The notes under the pieces were generated by a model. It was not told the origin of the DNA. It searched no databases and saw only the letters and a program-made list of their open reading frames with translations. From Chitinophaga sp. YR573 (GTDB lineage: Bacteria; Bacteroidota; Bacteroidia; Chitinophagales; Chitinophagaceae), in contig NZ_FOJF01000001.1 of NCBI RefSeq assembly GCF_900110995.1, positions 4,686,803 through 4,750,802 of the forward strand: a DNA stretch of 64,000 nt. The letters are read 5' to 3'. Positions 1 to 10,140 of the stretch are shown in pieces (position 1 is the stretch's first letter; the number at the start of each line of letters is the position of its first letter). A program made the translations under genes and the position numbers.

Positions 1-93
1 TTACAGGGAGAGTTAATTATCTGCAATCATTCTTACCCAGGTTGTTACCAAGAAAGAGTATGATTAATGTGGTATCAGGTATGATGAAAAATA

Positions 94-119
94 GAGTTGC
101 TACTAATTAGTAGCAGCTC
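94..119 (-). terminator. Rho-independent terminator of the APC permease gene
   Basis: On the minus strand the permease stop codon is followed at once by a hairpin whose core GCTACTAATTAGTAGC (99-114) is a perfect palindrome. One G.T pair extends the stem, and a TATTTTTC run follows. The geometry fits an intrinsic terminator read from the permease gene. Confidence 0.75.
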
Positions 120-1445
120 TTATAATTTTTCAGTAAACAGTCTTTTCTTAATTGTATAAGCTACAATACCTGCTGCGGTAACTCCTGCGCCAGCCAGCAT
201 CATGTGCACCCCGGTAGAGATAAAGATCCCTATCCAGATAATGATAGCAAGAATAGCCGGCACCGGGAACAAAGGCATGCGCCATTTAAAGAATGCTCTT
301 CCCTTTTTCTTACTCAGCATAATCAATCCAACAGCCTGAGAGATAAATTGTATTAATATCCTCATCGCCAGTATCGCACTGATCACTTCTTTGATTTTAA
401 ACAGCAGGCTGAATACAAAAGCGACTGCTCCTAAAAAAAGGAGGGATACATATGGGAAGTTCTTAGTTGGATGCAGTTTGGCAAATATCTTGAAAAAGGC
501 GCCGTCCTGCGCTGCTGCATAAGGTATCCTGCTATACCCCAATGTAGCAGAGAATACCGACGCAAAGGCCACCCACAGGATTAACACCGTGGCAACCGTA
601 GCCGCAGTATGCCCGGACAATACCTGGATGAACTCACTCACTACAAAAGGGCTCTTTTCTATCCGTTCCAGTGGCAAAACGGAAGCCACACTGATATTCA
701 TACAGAGGTATAATACGGTAATCCCTGCTATGGAGATGAACATACTCCGGGGAATATTCTTCTCCGGCATTGTGATCTCTCCGCCTAAATGGCAGACATT
801 ATAATATCCCAGGTAACTATAAATAGTTTTTACGCTGGAAAAGCCCAGTGCTGCCGCAAAAGCATAGTTGAGTTCCAGTCCGTCGTTAATATGTTTTATT
901 GGCTCCAGGAAGTGACCATGGGTAATACCCCCGCTGATGATCCATGCCATGGTAACCAATACGCCTATCCATAACAGTACGCTTATCTTACCAATCGTTT
1001 CAATGTTCCTGTATAACAGAAAGATAATCAGCAGCACTACCATTCCACTCACGGCCTTTGTTTCCCAGAAACCTAATGGGAAGATATACCCTGTATACTG
1101 TGCAAAACCTATAGCCGCTGAAGCAATCACCAGAGGCGCCTGGATCATCGTCTGCCAGACAAACAGGAAACTCATGAGTTTCCCCGTTCGTGGTCCGAAG
1201 CTCTCTTTTAGGAAGTTATAGCTGCCACCTGCCTTGGGGAAGGTAGCACCCAGTTCACTCCATACCATAGCGTCTATGAATGAGAGGAATGCCCCGGCTA
1301 TCCATGCATACAGAAAGCTGGGACCGTGCATCGTTTCTGCTACCACACTTAATACGATGAACGGGCCAATACCTACCATGTCTGTCATGTTGATGGCGGT
1401 AGCCTGTATTAAACTTATGCGACGGGAAAGTTCTGGTTGACTCAT
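120..1445 (-). CDS. APC-family amino acid permease
   Basis: Inner-membrane amino acid/polyamine transporter, 441 aa with about 12 hydrophobic segments. The family's first-helix glycine motif is visible as GIGPF (residues 25-29). A conserved cytoplasmic stretch, GGEITMPEKNIPRS, lies near residue 225. Transport of an amino acid coupled to protons or by exchange is the family role; the substrate cannot be read from the sequence. The ATG start is supported by the family-like N-terminus (SRRISLIQATAINMTD). The gene stands alone: a terminator hairpin lies immediately downstream and the divergent SusC gene starts 317 bp upstream. A hairpin at 1475-1507 lies just ahead of its start. Confidence 0.88.
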   Translation of the reverse strand: MSQPELSRRISLIQATAINMTDMVGIGPFIVLSVVAETMHGPSFLYAWIAGAFLSFIDAMVWSELGATFPKAGGSYNFLKESFGPRTGKLMSFLFVWQTMIQAPLVIASAAIGFAQYTGYIFPLGFWETKAVSGMVVLLIIFLLYRNIETIGKISVLLWIGVLVTMAWIISGGITHGHFLEPIKHINDGLELNYAFAAALGFSSVKTIYSYLGYYNVCHLGGEITMPEKNIPRSMFISIAGITVLYLCMNISVASVLPLERIEKSPFVVSEFIQVLSGHTAATVATVLILWVAFASVFSATLGYSRIPYAAAQDGAFFKIFAKLHPTKNFPYVSLLFLGAVAFVFSLLFKIKEVISAILAMRILIQFISQAVGLIMLSKKKGRAFFKWRMPLFPVPAILAIIIWIGIFISTGVHMMLAGAGVTAAGIVAYTIKKRLFTEKL

Positions 1446-1762
1446 TGCGGGGTAAAAGTAAAAAAATATTGAATAGAAAAGGCCGGAGATATTCTCCTGC
1501 CTTTTCTGTCATTGCCAAAAAAATACCATAAACTGATGGATAAAAGGAAATCTATTTCTTTTAATTAATTGTATCTTGCTATTAACCCGAAAAAAGAAGC
1601 CTGGCCCTCGAATAATATCTGATAGTATTTGTCAACCTAAGAAACCCATGTTATGACCTATAGTAACCCTACTTAGCCAATTTTCATACTATACGATTAA
1701 AACAACATCCGGATGCTGTTAATGGCACCGTCATGCATTTTTCCACCGTTTAATGAGTCACT
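1446..1762. other. Intergenic region between permease and SusC
   Basis: 317 bp separating two divergent genes, so both promoters should lie here. Apart from the hairpin at 1475-1507 I see no gene, no clean TAnnTTTG element and no repeat. Confidence 0.6.
1475..1507 (-). promoter_or_regulatory. Hairpin in the permease leader/promoter region
   Basis: A 15-bp stem (1475-1489 with 1493-1507) with one mismatch and a 3-nt loop. Read on the minus strand it is followed by a T-rich run (ATATTTTTTTAC) before the permease ATG at 1445. It could be an attenuator-like terminator in the leader, or the terminator of a lost upstream gene. Confidence 0.45.
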
Positions 1763-4700
1763 ATGAAACAAAAACAATGGGCAATCCCTTTGCCCGCATT
1801 GCTGCTATTTGTGCTGTTAATGTTACCCGCGTATGCCTTTTCTGCTTTAGTAAAAGGCATCATCAAAAACACGAAAGGCGAATTCCTGGCCGGTGTTACC
1901 ATCAAAATAAAAGGTACGAACACCGGTACTTTATCCAAAGAAGATGGCTCCTTTCAGTTACAGGTACCAGCCGAAGATAAGGCTGTGTTAGAAATCAGTT
2001 ACATGGGATACCAATCCCAGGAAATCGCATTAGCTGGCCGCAGCGTTTTACAGGTAACGCTAACGGAAAGCGCCAGCGGATTAAATGAAGTCCTTGTAAT
2101 TGGGTATGGTACACAAAAAAAGGTATCTACTACGGCTGCTGTATCATCGGTAGGCGGGAAGGACCTTGCCAAATCACCGGTGCCCAATATTTCCAACTCA
2201 CTGGCAGGCAGGGTTGCCGGTGTAAGCATGCGCCCTAATGGAGGAAGGCCAGGGGCAGATAATCCTGATATTCACATCCGTGGTATTGCAACTACAGGAA
2301 ACAATGGTGCGCTGATCGTCATCGATGGTATCATTCGTAATAACATTAATGAAATACCCGCCAGCTCCATTGCTTCTGTAACAGTGCTGAAAGATGCGGC
2401 TGCCGTAGCGCCTTATGGTTTAGGTGGGGCAAACGGAGTATTACTGATCACCACAAAGAAGGGACTCGATGGTCCGCCCCAGTTATCTCTCAATGCTTAC
2501 TATGGTGTGCAGACGCCTACGTATTATCCTTCTATGCTCAATGCACAGGATTATATGCGCCTGCATAATGAAGCTTATCTGAATGAAAATCCAACAGGTA
2601 CGCAACTTCCCTATACAAAAGACCTGATAGATCATTATGCCACACTCAATGCACAGGACCCTGATAAATATCCTATCAGCAATACCAAAGACCTGGTACA
2701 TCTGCATGCGCCTATGCAGAACTATACATTACAGCTGAGTGGCGGATCTCCTACCATGAAATATTTTGTATCACTGGGTTATCTGAACCAGTCGGGTATG
2801 TTTGATCCTGTTAATTATCATCGTTATGATTATACTGTTAACCTGGAAGTGCAGGCCACTAAAACCACTACAGTAAACCTGTCGCTGATAGGGGCTTTTG
2901 AACAAACACATTCTGTGGATACAGCTATATCTGTAACTAATCTTTTCCGTAGTAATTATAAATTCATTCCTATTGCCAACCTGCGCTACAGCAATGGATT
3001 ATGGGGTGAGTTTGCAGGCAATTCTCCTATAGGTATGCTGAATGCGGGTTACCTGCACAACGACAGAAATACTTTGCTGTCTACGATTTCTGTAAACCAG
3101 CAATTGCCATTTATTCCAGGTTTAAGTGCTAAGGGATCTTTTAGTTTTGATCCTACACAAATGACCAGCAAAGGATGGCATACACCGTTTTATTTTTATT
3201 CGCAGGACCTGTCAACTACTCCTTATACCTACAAAAGACAGATTTCTACTGCCGAAGGAAATGCTGCTTCTTATACCTGGCTGGGACAAAAATATGCACA
3301 GCAAAGAATATATACTTTCCAGGGATACCTGAACTACCAGCGGACTTTCGGCAAACATGATATTACAGGATTAGTAGTGGCAGAAGCCCGTAAAAGTGAT
3401 TCCAGTGCATTCTCTGCCCGCAGGAATAATTTTGGTGTTAACATAGATGAGCTGGGGATGGGTAGTTCTGATAAGAGCGACTTCGATAATGGAGGTTCTT
3501 CTTCAGCCGGAAGTCAGATAGGTTTTGTATACAGAGTGGGTTATAGTTATGCGCATAAATACCTGCTGGAAGCATCCGGCCGTTATGATGGTCATTACTA
3601 TTTTGCACCGGGAAAACGCTGGGGTTATTTTCCTGCATTCTCTGCCGGATGGGTATTATCCGAAGAGAAATTCTTACGCCCACTATCATTTATCAATTAT
3701 CTGAAAGTAAGAGGGTCGTGGGGTAAATCAGGTAATCTTGCGGGAACACCTTTCCAGTATCTGCAAGGGTATTTACTATATGGCAATGCTTATGCATATG
3801 GTACTGGTACTATGGTACAGGGATCATACGTGCCTCGTGAAGCTAATCCCAATATCACCTGGGAGATCTCTAACAAAACAGATATAGGTTTTGAAACATC
3901 ATTGTGGAAAGGATTGCTGGATCTTGAAGTAGATTATTTTCATGAGAGAAGAACAGGGATGTTATTACCGCCGGCAGTTACTGTTCCTATCGAATATGGA
4001 TTAGGTCTTTCTGATGAAAATGAAGGCATCATGGAGAATCATGGGATAGAAATCACGGTAGCTACCAAACATGAGTTTTCCAATGGTTTGCATGTAGGGA
4101 TCAGTGGAAATTTCAGTTATGCCCGGAATAAAATGTTACAGATCTTCGAGACTTCTGCTACCCGGAATAATCCTAACAGAAGCAGAACGGGCAGACCTTT
4201 TGGTACTCCTTTCGGTTATCATGCAATAGGGCTTTTCAGTACATCCGATGATAAAAATAATGATGGATTGATCAACGCAGCGGATGGTTATAATGTAACA
4301 CAGTTTGGGGCTCTGCATCCGGGAGATATAAAATATGCAGATCTGAGTGGTCCTGATGGAAAACCGGATGGAAAGATTGATGCAAATGATGAAACGCGTA
4401 TAGGCAATCCGGTATATCCATTCATTACTTATGGATTTACGCCAACAGCTTCCTGGAAAGGATTAGATCTGAGTTTGTTTTTTCAGGGTTCAGCAATGTC
4501 AAGCTTTAGTATTTCAGGATTCCAGACTATCCCTTTCAATAACAACAACAGCAACTCCGCTTACGAATATTACAACAACCGCTGGACTCCTGATCATCAG
4601 AATGCAAAGTATCCAAGGGCGAATCAATCTCCCTATGCTAACAATACCCAGGTATCCGATTTCTGGATGGCGAATACGGCTTTGCTGCGCCTGAAAACGG

Positions 4701-4897
4701 TGATGCTGGGGTATACATTACCTGATGCAATATTGCAACGTTTAAAGATAAAGGCACTACGTGTGTATGTATCCGGACAAAACATGCTCACCTTCAGCAA
4801 GCTGAAATTCATGGACCCGGAAGTAGGTTATACGGATGGTGAAACTGCTTACCCCAATCAGAAAGTATACGTAATGGGAATGAATGTAACTTTTTAG
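1763..4897 (+). CDS. SusC/RagA-type TonB-dependent outer membrane transporter
   Basis: Outer-membrane nutrient importer of 1044 aa. Order: signal peptide (about 1-26), CarboxypepD_reg-like beta-sandwich (about 28-105), the SusC signature around LNEVLVIGYGTQKK (107-120), a plug domain (about 120-230, with LAGRVAGV and the VLKDAAA/GGANGVLLITTKKG end), then a beta-barrel ending in an aromatic residue (GMNVTF). It is followed after 22 bp by its SusD partner, so the two form an operon. SusC barrels import oligosaccharides, peptides or other polymers with SusD as lid. With no degradative enzyme alongside, the substrate is unknown. The start is the ATG at 1763; an ATG ten bases upstream is out of frame. 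Confidence 0.95.
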   Translation: MKQKQWAIPLPALLLFVLLMLPAYAFSALVKGIIKNTKGEFLAGVTIKIKGTNTGTLSKEDGSFQLQVPAEDKAVLEISYMGYQSQEIALAGRSVLQVTLTESASGLNEVLVIGYGTQKKVSTTAAVSSVGGKDLAKSPVPNISNSLAGRVAGVSMRPNGGRPGADNPDIHIRGIATTGNNGALIVIDGIIRNNINEIPASSIASVTVLKDAAAVAPYGLGGANGVLLITTKKGLDGPPQLSLNAYYGVQTPTYYPSMLNAQDYMRLHNEAYLNENPTGTQLPYTKDLIDHYATLNAQDPDKYPISNTKDLVHLHAPMQNYTLQLSGGSPTMKYFVSLGYLNQSGMFDPVNYHRYDYTVNLEVQATKTTTVNLSLIGAFEQTHSVDTAISVTNLFRSNYKFIPIANLRYSNGLWGEFAGNSPIGMLNAGYLHNDRNTLLSTISVNQQLPFIPGLSAKGSFSFDPTQMTSKGWHTPFYFYSQDLSTTPYTYKRQISTAEGNAASYTWLGQKYAQQRIYTFQGYLNYQRTFGKHDITGLVVAEARKSDSSAFSARRNNFGVNIDELGMGSSDKSDFDNGGSSSAGSQIGFVYRVGYSYAHKYLLEASGRYDGHYYFAPGKRWGYFPAFSAGWVLSEEKFLRPLSFINYLKVRGSWGKSGNLAGTPFQYLQGYLLYGNAYAYGTGTMVQGSYVPREANPNITWEISNKTDIGFETSLWKGLLDLEVDYFHERRTGMLLPPAVTVPIEYGLGLSDENEGIMENHGIEITVATKHEFSNGLHVGISGNFSYARNKMLQIFETSATRNNPNRSRTGRPFGTPFGYHAIGLFSTSDDKNNDGLINAADGYNVTQFGALHPGDIKYADLSGPDGKPDGKIDANDETRIGNPVYPFITYGFTPTASWKGLDLSLFFQGSAMSSFSISGFQTIPFNNNNSNSAYEYYNNRWTPDHQNAKYPRANQSPYANNTQVSDFWMANTALLRLKTVMLGYTLPDAILQRLKIKALRVYVSGQNMLTFSKLKFMDPEVGYTDGETAYPNQKVYVMGMNVTF

Positions 4898-4919
4898 ATC
4901 ACAACTAACTGGACTTATT

Positions 4920-6680
4920 ATGAAATACATAAAATCGATTTTCATATTAATATTACTTTTTTCCTGTAATAAAAATTTCCTTGAGAAGACCGATAAAACA
5001 CAGTTAACGGATGCGATACAATGGGCATCAGAAGGAAATGCTGATATCTTTTTGAATGATATTTACGGCAGCTTGCCCAATTACTGGAATCAACCTGAGA
5101 ACCTGGATAATTTTACCGATGATAATGATGCAGGCTTTTATTACACCTCTAATAACTGGAAGCAGGGGATTGTAGCGGCTTCCGGTACTGATTATACTGT
5201 ATGGGGTGGTATTACGGGATCTGGTGATCTTACCAACTGGCCGGCTATTTTTACTGCCGTTAGAAAGTGTAATACTTTTATGGCTGAAGTAGAGGCCAAT
5301 GCGGCTAACTTTTCACCGGAATGGAAACAGAAACGTCTGGATGAAGTACGGTTTCTGCGCACCTTTTTTTACAGTGAATTATGGATGCATCTGGGCGGAC
5401 TTCCTCTCATTACCAACCTTCCTAACCGTAGTGATAGCAATGGATTGTATTATCCCCGCAGTACGTTTGCGGAGACGGTCAATTTTATCACCAGTAATCT
5501 TGATACCATATTACTCAATGGTCACCTTGCTGTTAAATACAATCATGGTGAAGCGGATGCTGGTCGTGCTACACTGGGCGCTGCACTGGCATTAAAAAGC
5601 TGGGTACAGTTATATGCTGCCAGTCCTGCCTATAATGCGGCGCAACCTGCTGCCGGTCCTGATCCGCTGGCGGGCTATAATAACTTCGATGCGCAAAGAT
5701 GGGCGGATGCTGCGGCTACCCTGAAACAGTTCCTGGATCTATACGGTAATGGTCATCCTTACGGTTTATTCTCTGATCTCAGTGCGCTATGGTATGAAGC
5801 TAATGAATACAATGCAGAAGTAGTGTGGGACCGGCAGGTGGTACCTACTACGATGGGTTCTTCTTTTGAACAATATGGCGGGCCGGTATGGATCAATGGT
5901 GCTTATTATACCTGGGGCAATTACGATCCTACCCAGGAGCTGGTAGACCAGTTCCAGATGGCTAACGGGAAAAGCATTCAGGACCCTGCTTCAGGTTATG
6001 ATCCGCAACATCCATACGTGGGCAGGGAACCTCGTTTTTATAATTGGATAGTATATGATGGCGCGCCGTATAAAATGGCCTGGATGGACAAGCAGGATAC
6101 GATTTACACCCGTATCGATAAGGTGCATCCATCTAAAAACCAGATTGATTTCGGGACAGATGATGTGAGTAACACCGGCTATTACTTTAAGAAAAGATTA
6201 AACCCGTTGGTAAGGCCAGGGGGAGGAACTATCAGTGGGGCCAACTTCATTTACTACCGGTATGCGGAAATCCTGCTGGGGTATGCAGAAGCGCAGAATG
6301 AATCCGCAGGTCCCGATGCCAGCGTTTATGATGCCATGCATCAGGTACGGGCAAGAGCTGGTCTTCCTGATCTGCCAGCGGCACTCAGTAAGGATGATAT
6401 GCGTACCGCCATTCACCAGGAGCGACGCATAGAGTTATGCTTTGAGAACAAGCGCTTTTATGATATCATCCGCTGGAAGACAGCAGAGAATGTATTGAAC
6501 CTGGACAGGCATGGTATGAAGATCACTAACAGTGTTCCTGCTGATAATAGCGGAGTATGGGTGTATGAAGTAGTACCACTGAATCATCCGCATGTATTCC
6601 TGCAGAAAATGTATCTGAACCCTATTCCGCAGGATGTGATGGACCGTAATCCTCGTATCAGGCAGAATCCCGGGTATTAA
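4920..6680 (+). CDS. SusD/RagB-family nutrient-binding lipoprotein
   Basis: Surface lipoprotein of 586 aa that acts as the lid of the SusC barrel encoded just upstream. The N-terminus is a lipoprotein signal (LILLFSC, lipidated Cys about residue 16). The body has the tetratricopeptide-like helical SusD pattern: RFLRTFFYSELW near 145, RYAEILLGYAEAQN near 445, and the C-terminal RRIELCFENKRFYDIIRWK near 505. A bidirectional UUCG hairpin follows the stop codon. Ligand unknown. Confidence 0.95.
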   Translation: MKYIKSIFILILLFSCNKNFLEKTDKTQLTDAIQWASEGNADIFLNDIYGSLPNYWNQPENLDNFTDDNDAGFYYTSNNWKQGIVAASGTDYTVWGGITGSGDLTNWPAIFTAVRKCNTFMAEVEANAANFSPEWKQKRLDEVRFLRTFFYSELWMHLGGLPLITNLPNRSDSNGLYYPRSTFAETVNFITSNLDTILLNGHLAVKYNHGEADAGRATLGAALALKSWVQLYAASPAYNAAQPAAGPDPLAGYNNFDAQRWADAAATLKQFLDLYGNGHPYGLFSDLSALWYEANEYNAEVVWDRQVVPTTMGSSFEQYGGPVWINGAYYTWGNYDPTQELVDQFQMANGKSIQDPASGYDPQHPYVGREPRFYNWIVYDGAPYKMAWMDKQDTIYTRIDKVHPSKNQIDFGTDDVSNTGYYFKKRLNPLVRPGGGTISGANFIYYRYAEILLGYAEAQNESAGPDASVYDAMHQVRARAGLPDLPAALSKDDMRTAIHQERRIELCFENKRFYDIIRWKTAENVLNLDRHGMKITNSVPADNSGVWVYEVVPLNHPHVFLQKMYLNPIPQDVMDRNPRIRQNPGY

Positions 6681-6687
6681 AAACATC

Positions 6688-6719
6688 AATATGTAACAAG
6701 CTTCGGCTTGTTACATATT
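6688..6719. terminator. Bidirectional terminator with UUCG tetraloop
   Basis: Perfect 14-bp stem (6688-6701 with 6706-6719) closed by a TTCG loop, lying between the convergent SusD and LytTR genes and overlapping the LytTR stop codon by 2 bases. Confidence 0.85.
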
Positions 6720-7461
6720 ATTTCATAAGCAACTTTAGCACTTCATCCCTGCGCTGACGGGAAACTGGTATCTGGCTCCCATCTTCCATAGCAACAGCGC
6801 CGCCTTCCGTCTTGATCCAGGCAGTTATTTTATGTCTGTTGATCAGGTGTGACTGGTGGGTGCGAATAAAATCCCTGTTTATCAGTAAGTCATTATATTC
6901 CTTCAACGTTTTACAGACGATCAGTTTCTTTTGCCCGGATAAATACACATGTGTATAATTGCCGGCAGCTTCCATACGTATAATATCTTCAGGCAGTGCG
7001 AAAACGATCTTATCACTTAGCGGGAAAGCGATACGGTTTTCTGTCACAGGCTTATTCATATTGGCCACCAGTTCTTTCAAACGTTGATTATCGGGACCTA
7101 TCTGCGCAATAGCTTTATCTACCGCAGCAGAGAGTTCCATCACATCTATAGGCTTTAATATGTAATCAATGGCACAGGCTTTTACGGCAGCTATGCCATA
7201 GTTATCATAAGCAGTTACGAATATCACTTCAAAGTTACGGTTGGCAGGAAGTGATTGCAGTAATTCAAAACCTGATCCTCCCGGCATTTCAATATCGAGG
7301 AATAACAATGCAGGTTCCAGTTGTTTGATGAGCTTCAGTGCAGTAATAGCGGAATCCGCTTCTGCTACAATTTCTATAGAAGGACAGTATTCCGTGAGTA
7401 ATACACGCAGGTTATCCCGGCTTTTATCTTCATCATCAATAATAATACTTCTTATTTTCAT
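6718..7461 (-). CDS. LytTR-family response regulator
   Basis: DNA-binding response regulator of 247 aa. The receiver domain (about 1-120) has the acidic pair DD/E at 9-11, the phospho-acceptor Asp56 in LFLDIEMPGG, and the conserved Lys in ILKPID. The C-terminal LytTR domain (about 145-245) shows the typical IRTHQSHLINRHKI stretch. Its start overlaps the stop of the upstream kinase gene by 4 bp (ATGA), so the pair is translationally coupled. It converges on the first SusCD operon; regulation of that operon is possible but not shown. Confidence 0.93.
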   Translation of the reverse strand: MKIRSIIIDDEDKSRDNLRVLLTEYCPSIEIVAEADSAITALKLIKQLEPALLFLDIEMPGGSGFELLQSLPANRNFEVIFVTAYDNYGIAAVKACAIDYILKPIDVMELSAAVDKAIAQIGPDNQRLKELVANMNKPVTENRIAFPLSDKIVFALPEDIIRMEAAGNYTHVYLSGQKKLIVCKTLKEYNDLLINRDFIRTHQSHLINRHKITAWIKTEGGAVAMEDGSQIPVSRQRRDEVLKLLMK

Positions 7462-10070
7462 GCTGCTTCAATTGGAATGGTTAAGATGGCGGTAGTACCA
7501 TTACTGATATTATATTCAAGGCTTGCCGAGCCGAATAACTGTAATCGTTGTTTTACGAGTTTTAATCCCAGGCTTTTATGTGAGGACGAAGAAGGCTGGA
7601 ACTCTGCGCCGTTATCATATACAGAGATCTTTAATGACTCATGCTGTTTTTCTATTTTGATCAAAAGATAACCATCTTTTCCTTTGGATGCAAGTCCATG
7701 TATAATTGCGTTTTCTATCAGTGGTTGTATGATCATGCCAGGTATTTCTACCAGGTCTATATCTTCCTCTATATCCATTTCAAAAGAAAAGTCGAAGCGT
7801 AGTTGTTCCAGTTCACAATATAACTTTATGGTAAATAACTCGTCCAGTAGGGGAAGTGTATTTTTTTCTGAGTTATTTAATACACTTCTCAACAACATAG
7901 AGAATTTTACAAGATAAGTATTGGCTGCCTTATATTGAGCAGTATTGATCAGCGACTGAATGGAATTAAGTGCATTGAAAATAAAATGCGGATTCATCTG
8001 GGAACGAATGGCTTTTATTTCCAGCTGCTGGATGGTGTTCTTCAGTTTGATACGTCTGATACGTACGCGATAGATCCATAAACCTATTAACGCAGTGATG
8101 AGGATGGAGCCAAGGCTCCATCCAATAATATTCATCACGTTTGCTTTTTGTGTTTTTGAAAATTGAGGAGAGTTCGTCGCTTTTTTAATAGCATCGTTTA
8201 AGTCTTTCCATTCGTCATCAGTACCTGTAATATGATCATCCATCATCTTTCCCCACTGATCCAGTACTATAAAGTTATTGTGAAGAACATCTATTCCGTA
8301 TAACTCATAGTTTTTCTCTTCATCGTTTTTTAGTTCGATGACGGTTACATTAGGTAGATTTCTGATCAGCTGATCTTTATTATTTTCCATCCCTTTTATC
8401 TGTATCCAGGCATAAACAAAATGCACTTTGGGATGACTGTTTACCAGTTTGAGATAATCAGCAGGTCTTACCTGTCCGTAAAAATCTATCAGCAGGCAAG
8501 TTGTTTTATTCTGTGTATTCAGGTCGTATGTTTTACCATTGGCCATCGTAAGTTTTATGGGTAAGGGATTGCCGGGTGCCCAGCGCTCCATCAGCTGCCA
8601 GTTTTTAATAAGTGGAGCTGTAAGCGTACTGTCTTCACAATTATTGATAAAATCTTCAAAATAAGGTTGCAGTCGTCTGTTGGTTGTCCAGCTGCTTTGT
8701 TTCAGTTCATTGTCTATACTCTCTTTTAATTTAAAATACAGCGGATATCCTTTCAATGTAGATAGTATGGCTGAATAATCGGCATAGAAACCGAATGATT
8801 CGGAATTACCACCGGTAGCTAAACTGATACGTGCCTGCTGATAAGAGACGAACTGGCTGATGTATGATTTATAAAACGGTTCCTGCGGATATGGGTTTAA
8901 GACTACCGGCAGGTTGTCAATAGCTGCTGTGACTTCGGTAGGAATGTCCTGGAAGGGACGCAGAGAACCGTTAGCCTGGTAATTATGCTGGGAAAGAAAG
9001 AATAATCTATCACAAGCTATGCGATATTGCCAGTACGTTTTAAAGTAATCAATACAAACAGGTGTAGCTTTATCCTGATAATTTTTTATGATGGCATTGA
9101 ATGTGGCAGTTTCTTTTTCTTCTGATAATAGAACGTCAGAGAGTGTTTGTTGGGCCGATACTTGCGCAGGGTTGAGGGTCTCTCCAAACTGTTTGTCGAT
9201 ATTATCGGCCAGTTGTGAATTGATGGCTGCATTGCCGCTGAATGCCCATTGTTTGTTTAAAAATAAAGTATCGCCTGGCATCAGGAACAGATGGCTGTGA
9301 TGATCACCGGATGAGATCTCTGCCTGCTGCGGTCTGGTAATAAATATAGTACGGGAAAAGGAGCCATCGCTGTTTACCACGCATTTCCAGGTACTATCAC
9401 CGGAAGTGATTGTTACTTGTTCTGCGCTTTGTATTACAACATTACCGGGAATAGGGAAAGAGGCGGCAATGAGTAGCTGTGCATATTCGAGGCTGGGATC
9501 GTTTATACGGCGGGTTAACTCACGGTGTGCCAATATTGGCCGCACTATATCTTTAACCTGGTCTGCTGTCATGGGATCTACGGTAACCGTTCTGTACATG
9601 TTCACCCATTTCTTAGCGCTATTGTCGTATGTTATTATACGGGGAGGAAGATGAAGAGAGTCTTTGGTAAGAGAAATAATACTGCCATCAGAACTGATTT
9701 CCAGCAAGTATGCACCTTTTGCTGTTTTCCGGGACTGCTGCTGCTTGTATGGCGGATAGTAACTGTCATATCCCATCCATCCTTCATCAGAAGTAGACAG
9801 ACTGGTAGTATGAACAATGGTCCTTTCCAGTTCTATTTTATATTGCTGCTTACCATCTTGTAGTTGTTTAATAAGATGATATCGCAGCTGAAAGCGAAAG
9901 TTTGGTAGAAATGTGGGTTCTTTGGTCGTATAAGGACCATTTTCATTACCCATTGTAACCTGCATTTCGAACCAGTCTCCGGGTTGTAGCGGAAAATATC
10001 CATGCTTATCCTGTGCTGACAGCAGGAGAGGAAAGATAAGCAGGAAGAATACATAATTGATTGTTTTCAT
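7458..10070 (-). CDS. LytS/YehU-type sensor histidine kinase with degenerate thioredoxin-like sensor domain
   Basis: Membrane kinase of 870 aa, partner of the LytTR regulator that overlaps its stop codon. Signal peptide about 1-20. The long extracytoplasmic part has a region (about 205-290) resembling the N-terminal domain of Bacteroidota TlpA-like proteins (SGDSTWKCVVNSDGSF, FLMPGDTLFLN). A helical stretch follows, then a thioredoxin-like segment (about 506-630). At the place of the usual WCxxC the sequence is LLIDFYGQVRPADY, with no CxxC. One membrane helix (648-667) leads to the His_kinase domain with SQMNPHFIFN (phospho-acceptor His695) and the N-box QPLIENAIIHG (782-792). A sensing rather than redox role for the thioredoxin-like part is inference. 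Confidence 0.88.
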   Translation of the reverse strand: MKTINYVFFLLIFPLLLSAQDKHGYFPLQPGDWFEMQVTMGNENGPYTTKEPTFLPNFRFQLRYHLIKQLQDGKQQYKIELERTIVHTTSLSTSDEGWMGYDSYYPPYKQQQSRKTAKGAYLLEISSDGSIISLTKDSLHLPPRIITYDNSAKKWVNMYRTVTVDPMTADQVKDIVRPILAHRELTRRINDPSLEYAQLLIAASFPIPGNVVIQSAEQVTITSGDSTWKCVVNSDGSFSRTIFITRPQQAEISSGDHHSHLFLMPGDTLFLNKQWAFSGNAAINSQLADNIDKQFGETLNPAQVSAQQTLSDVLLSEEKETATFNAIIKNYQDKATPVCIDYFKTYWQYRIACDRLFFLSQHNYQANGSLRPFQDIPTEVTAAIDNLPVVLNPYPQEPFYKSYISQFVSYQQARISLATGGNSESFGFYADYSAILSTLKGYPLYFKLKESIDNELKQSSWTTNRRLQPYFEDFINNCEDSTLTAPLIKNWQLMERWAPGNPLPIKLTMANGKTYDLNTQNKTTCLLIDFYGQVRPADYLKLVNSHPKVHFVYAWIQIKGMENNKDQLIRNLPNVTVIELKNDEEKNYELYGIDVLHNNFIVLDQWGKMMDDHITGTDDEWKDLNDAIKKATNSPQFSKTQKANVMNIIGWSLGSILITALIGLWIYRVRIRRIKLKNTIQQLEIKAIRSQMNPHFIFNALNSIQSLINTAQYKAANTYLVKFSMLLRSVLNNSEKNTLPLLDELFTIKLYCELEQLRFDFSFEMDIEEDIDLVEIPGMIIQPLIENAIIHGLASKGKDGYLLIKIEKQHESLKISVYDNGAEFQPSSSSHKSLGLKLVKQRLQLFGSASLEYNISNGTTAILTIPIEAA

Positions 10071-10140
10071 GATACAATAATTTTATTGTACCAAAGCTAC
10101 CAGTAACGGTAACCCGGAGAATGCCCCACTGAGCAAACGG

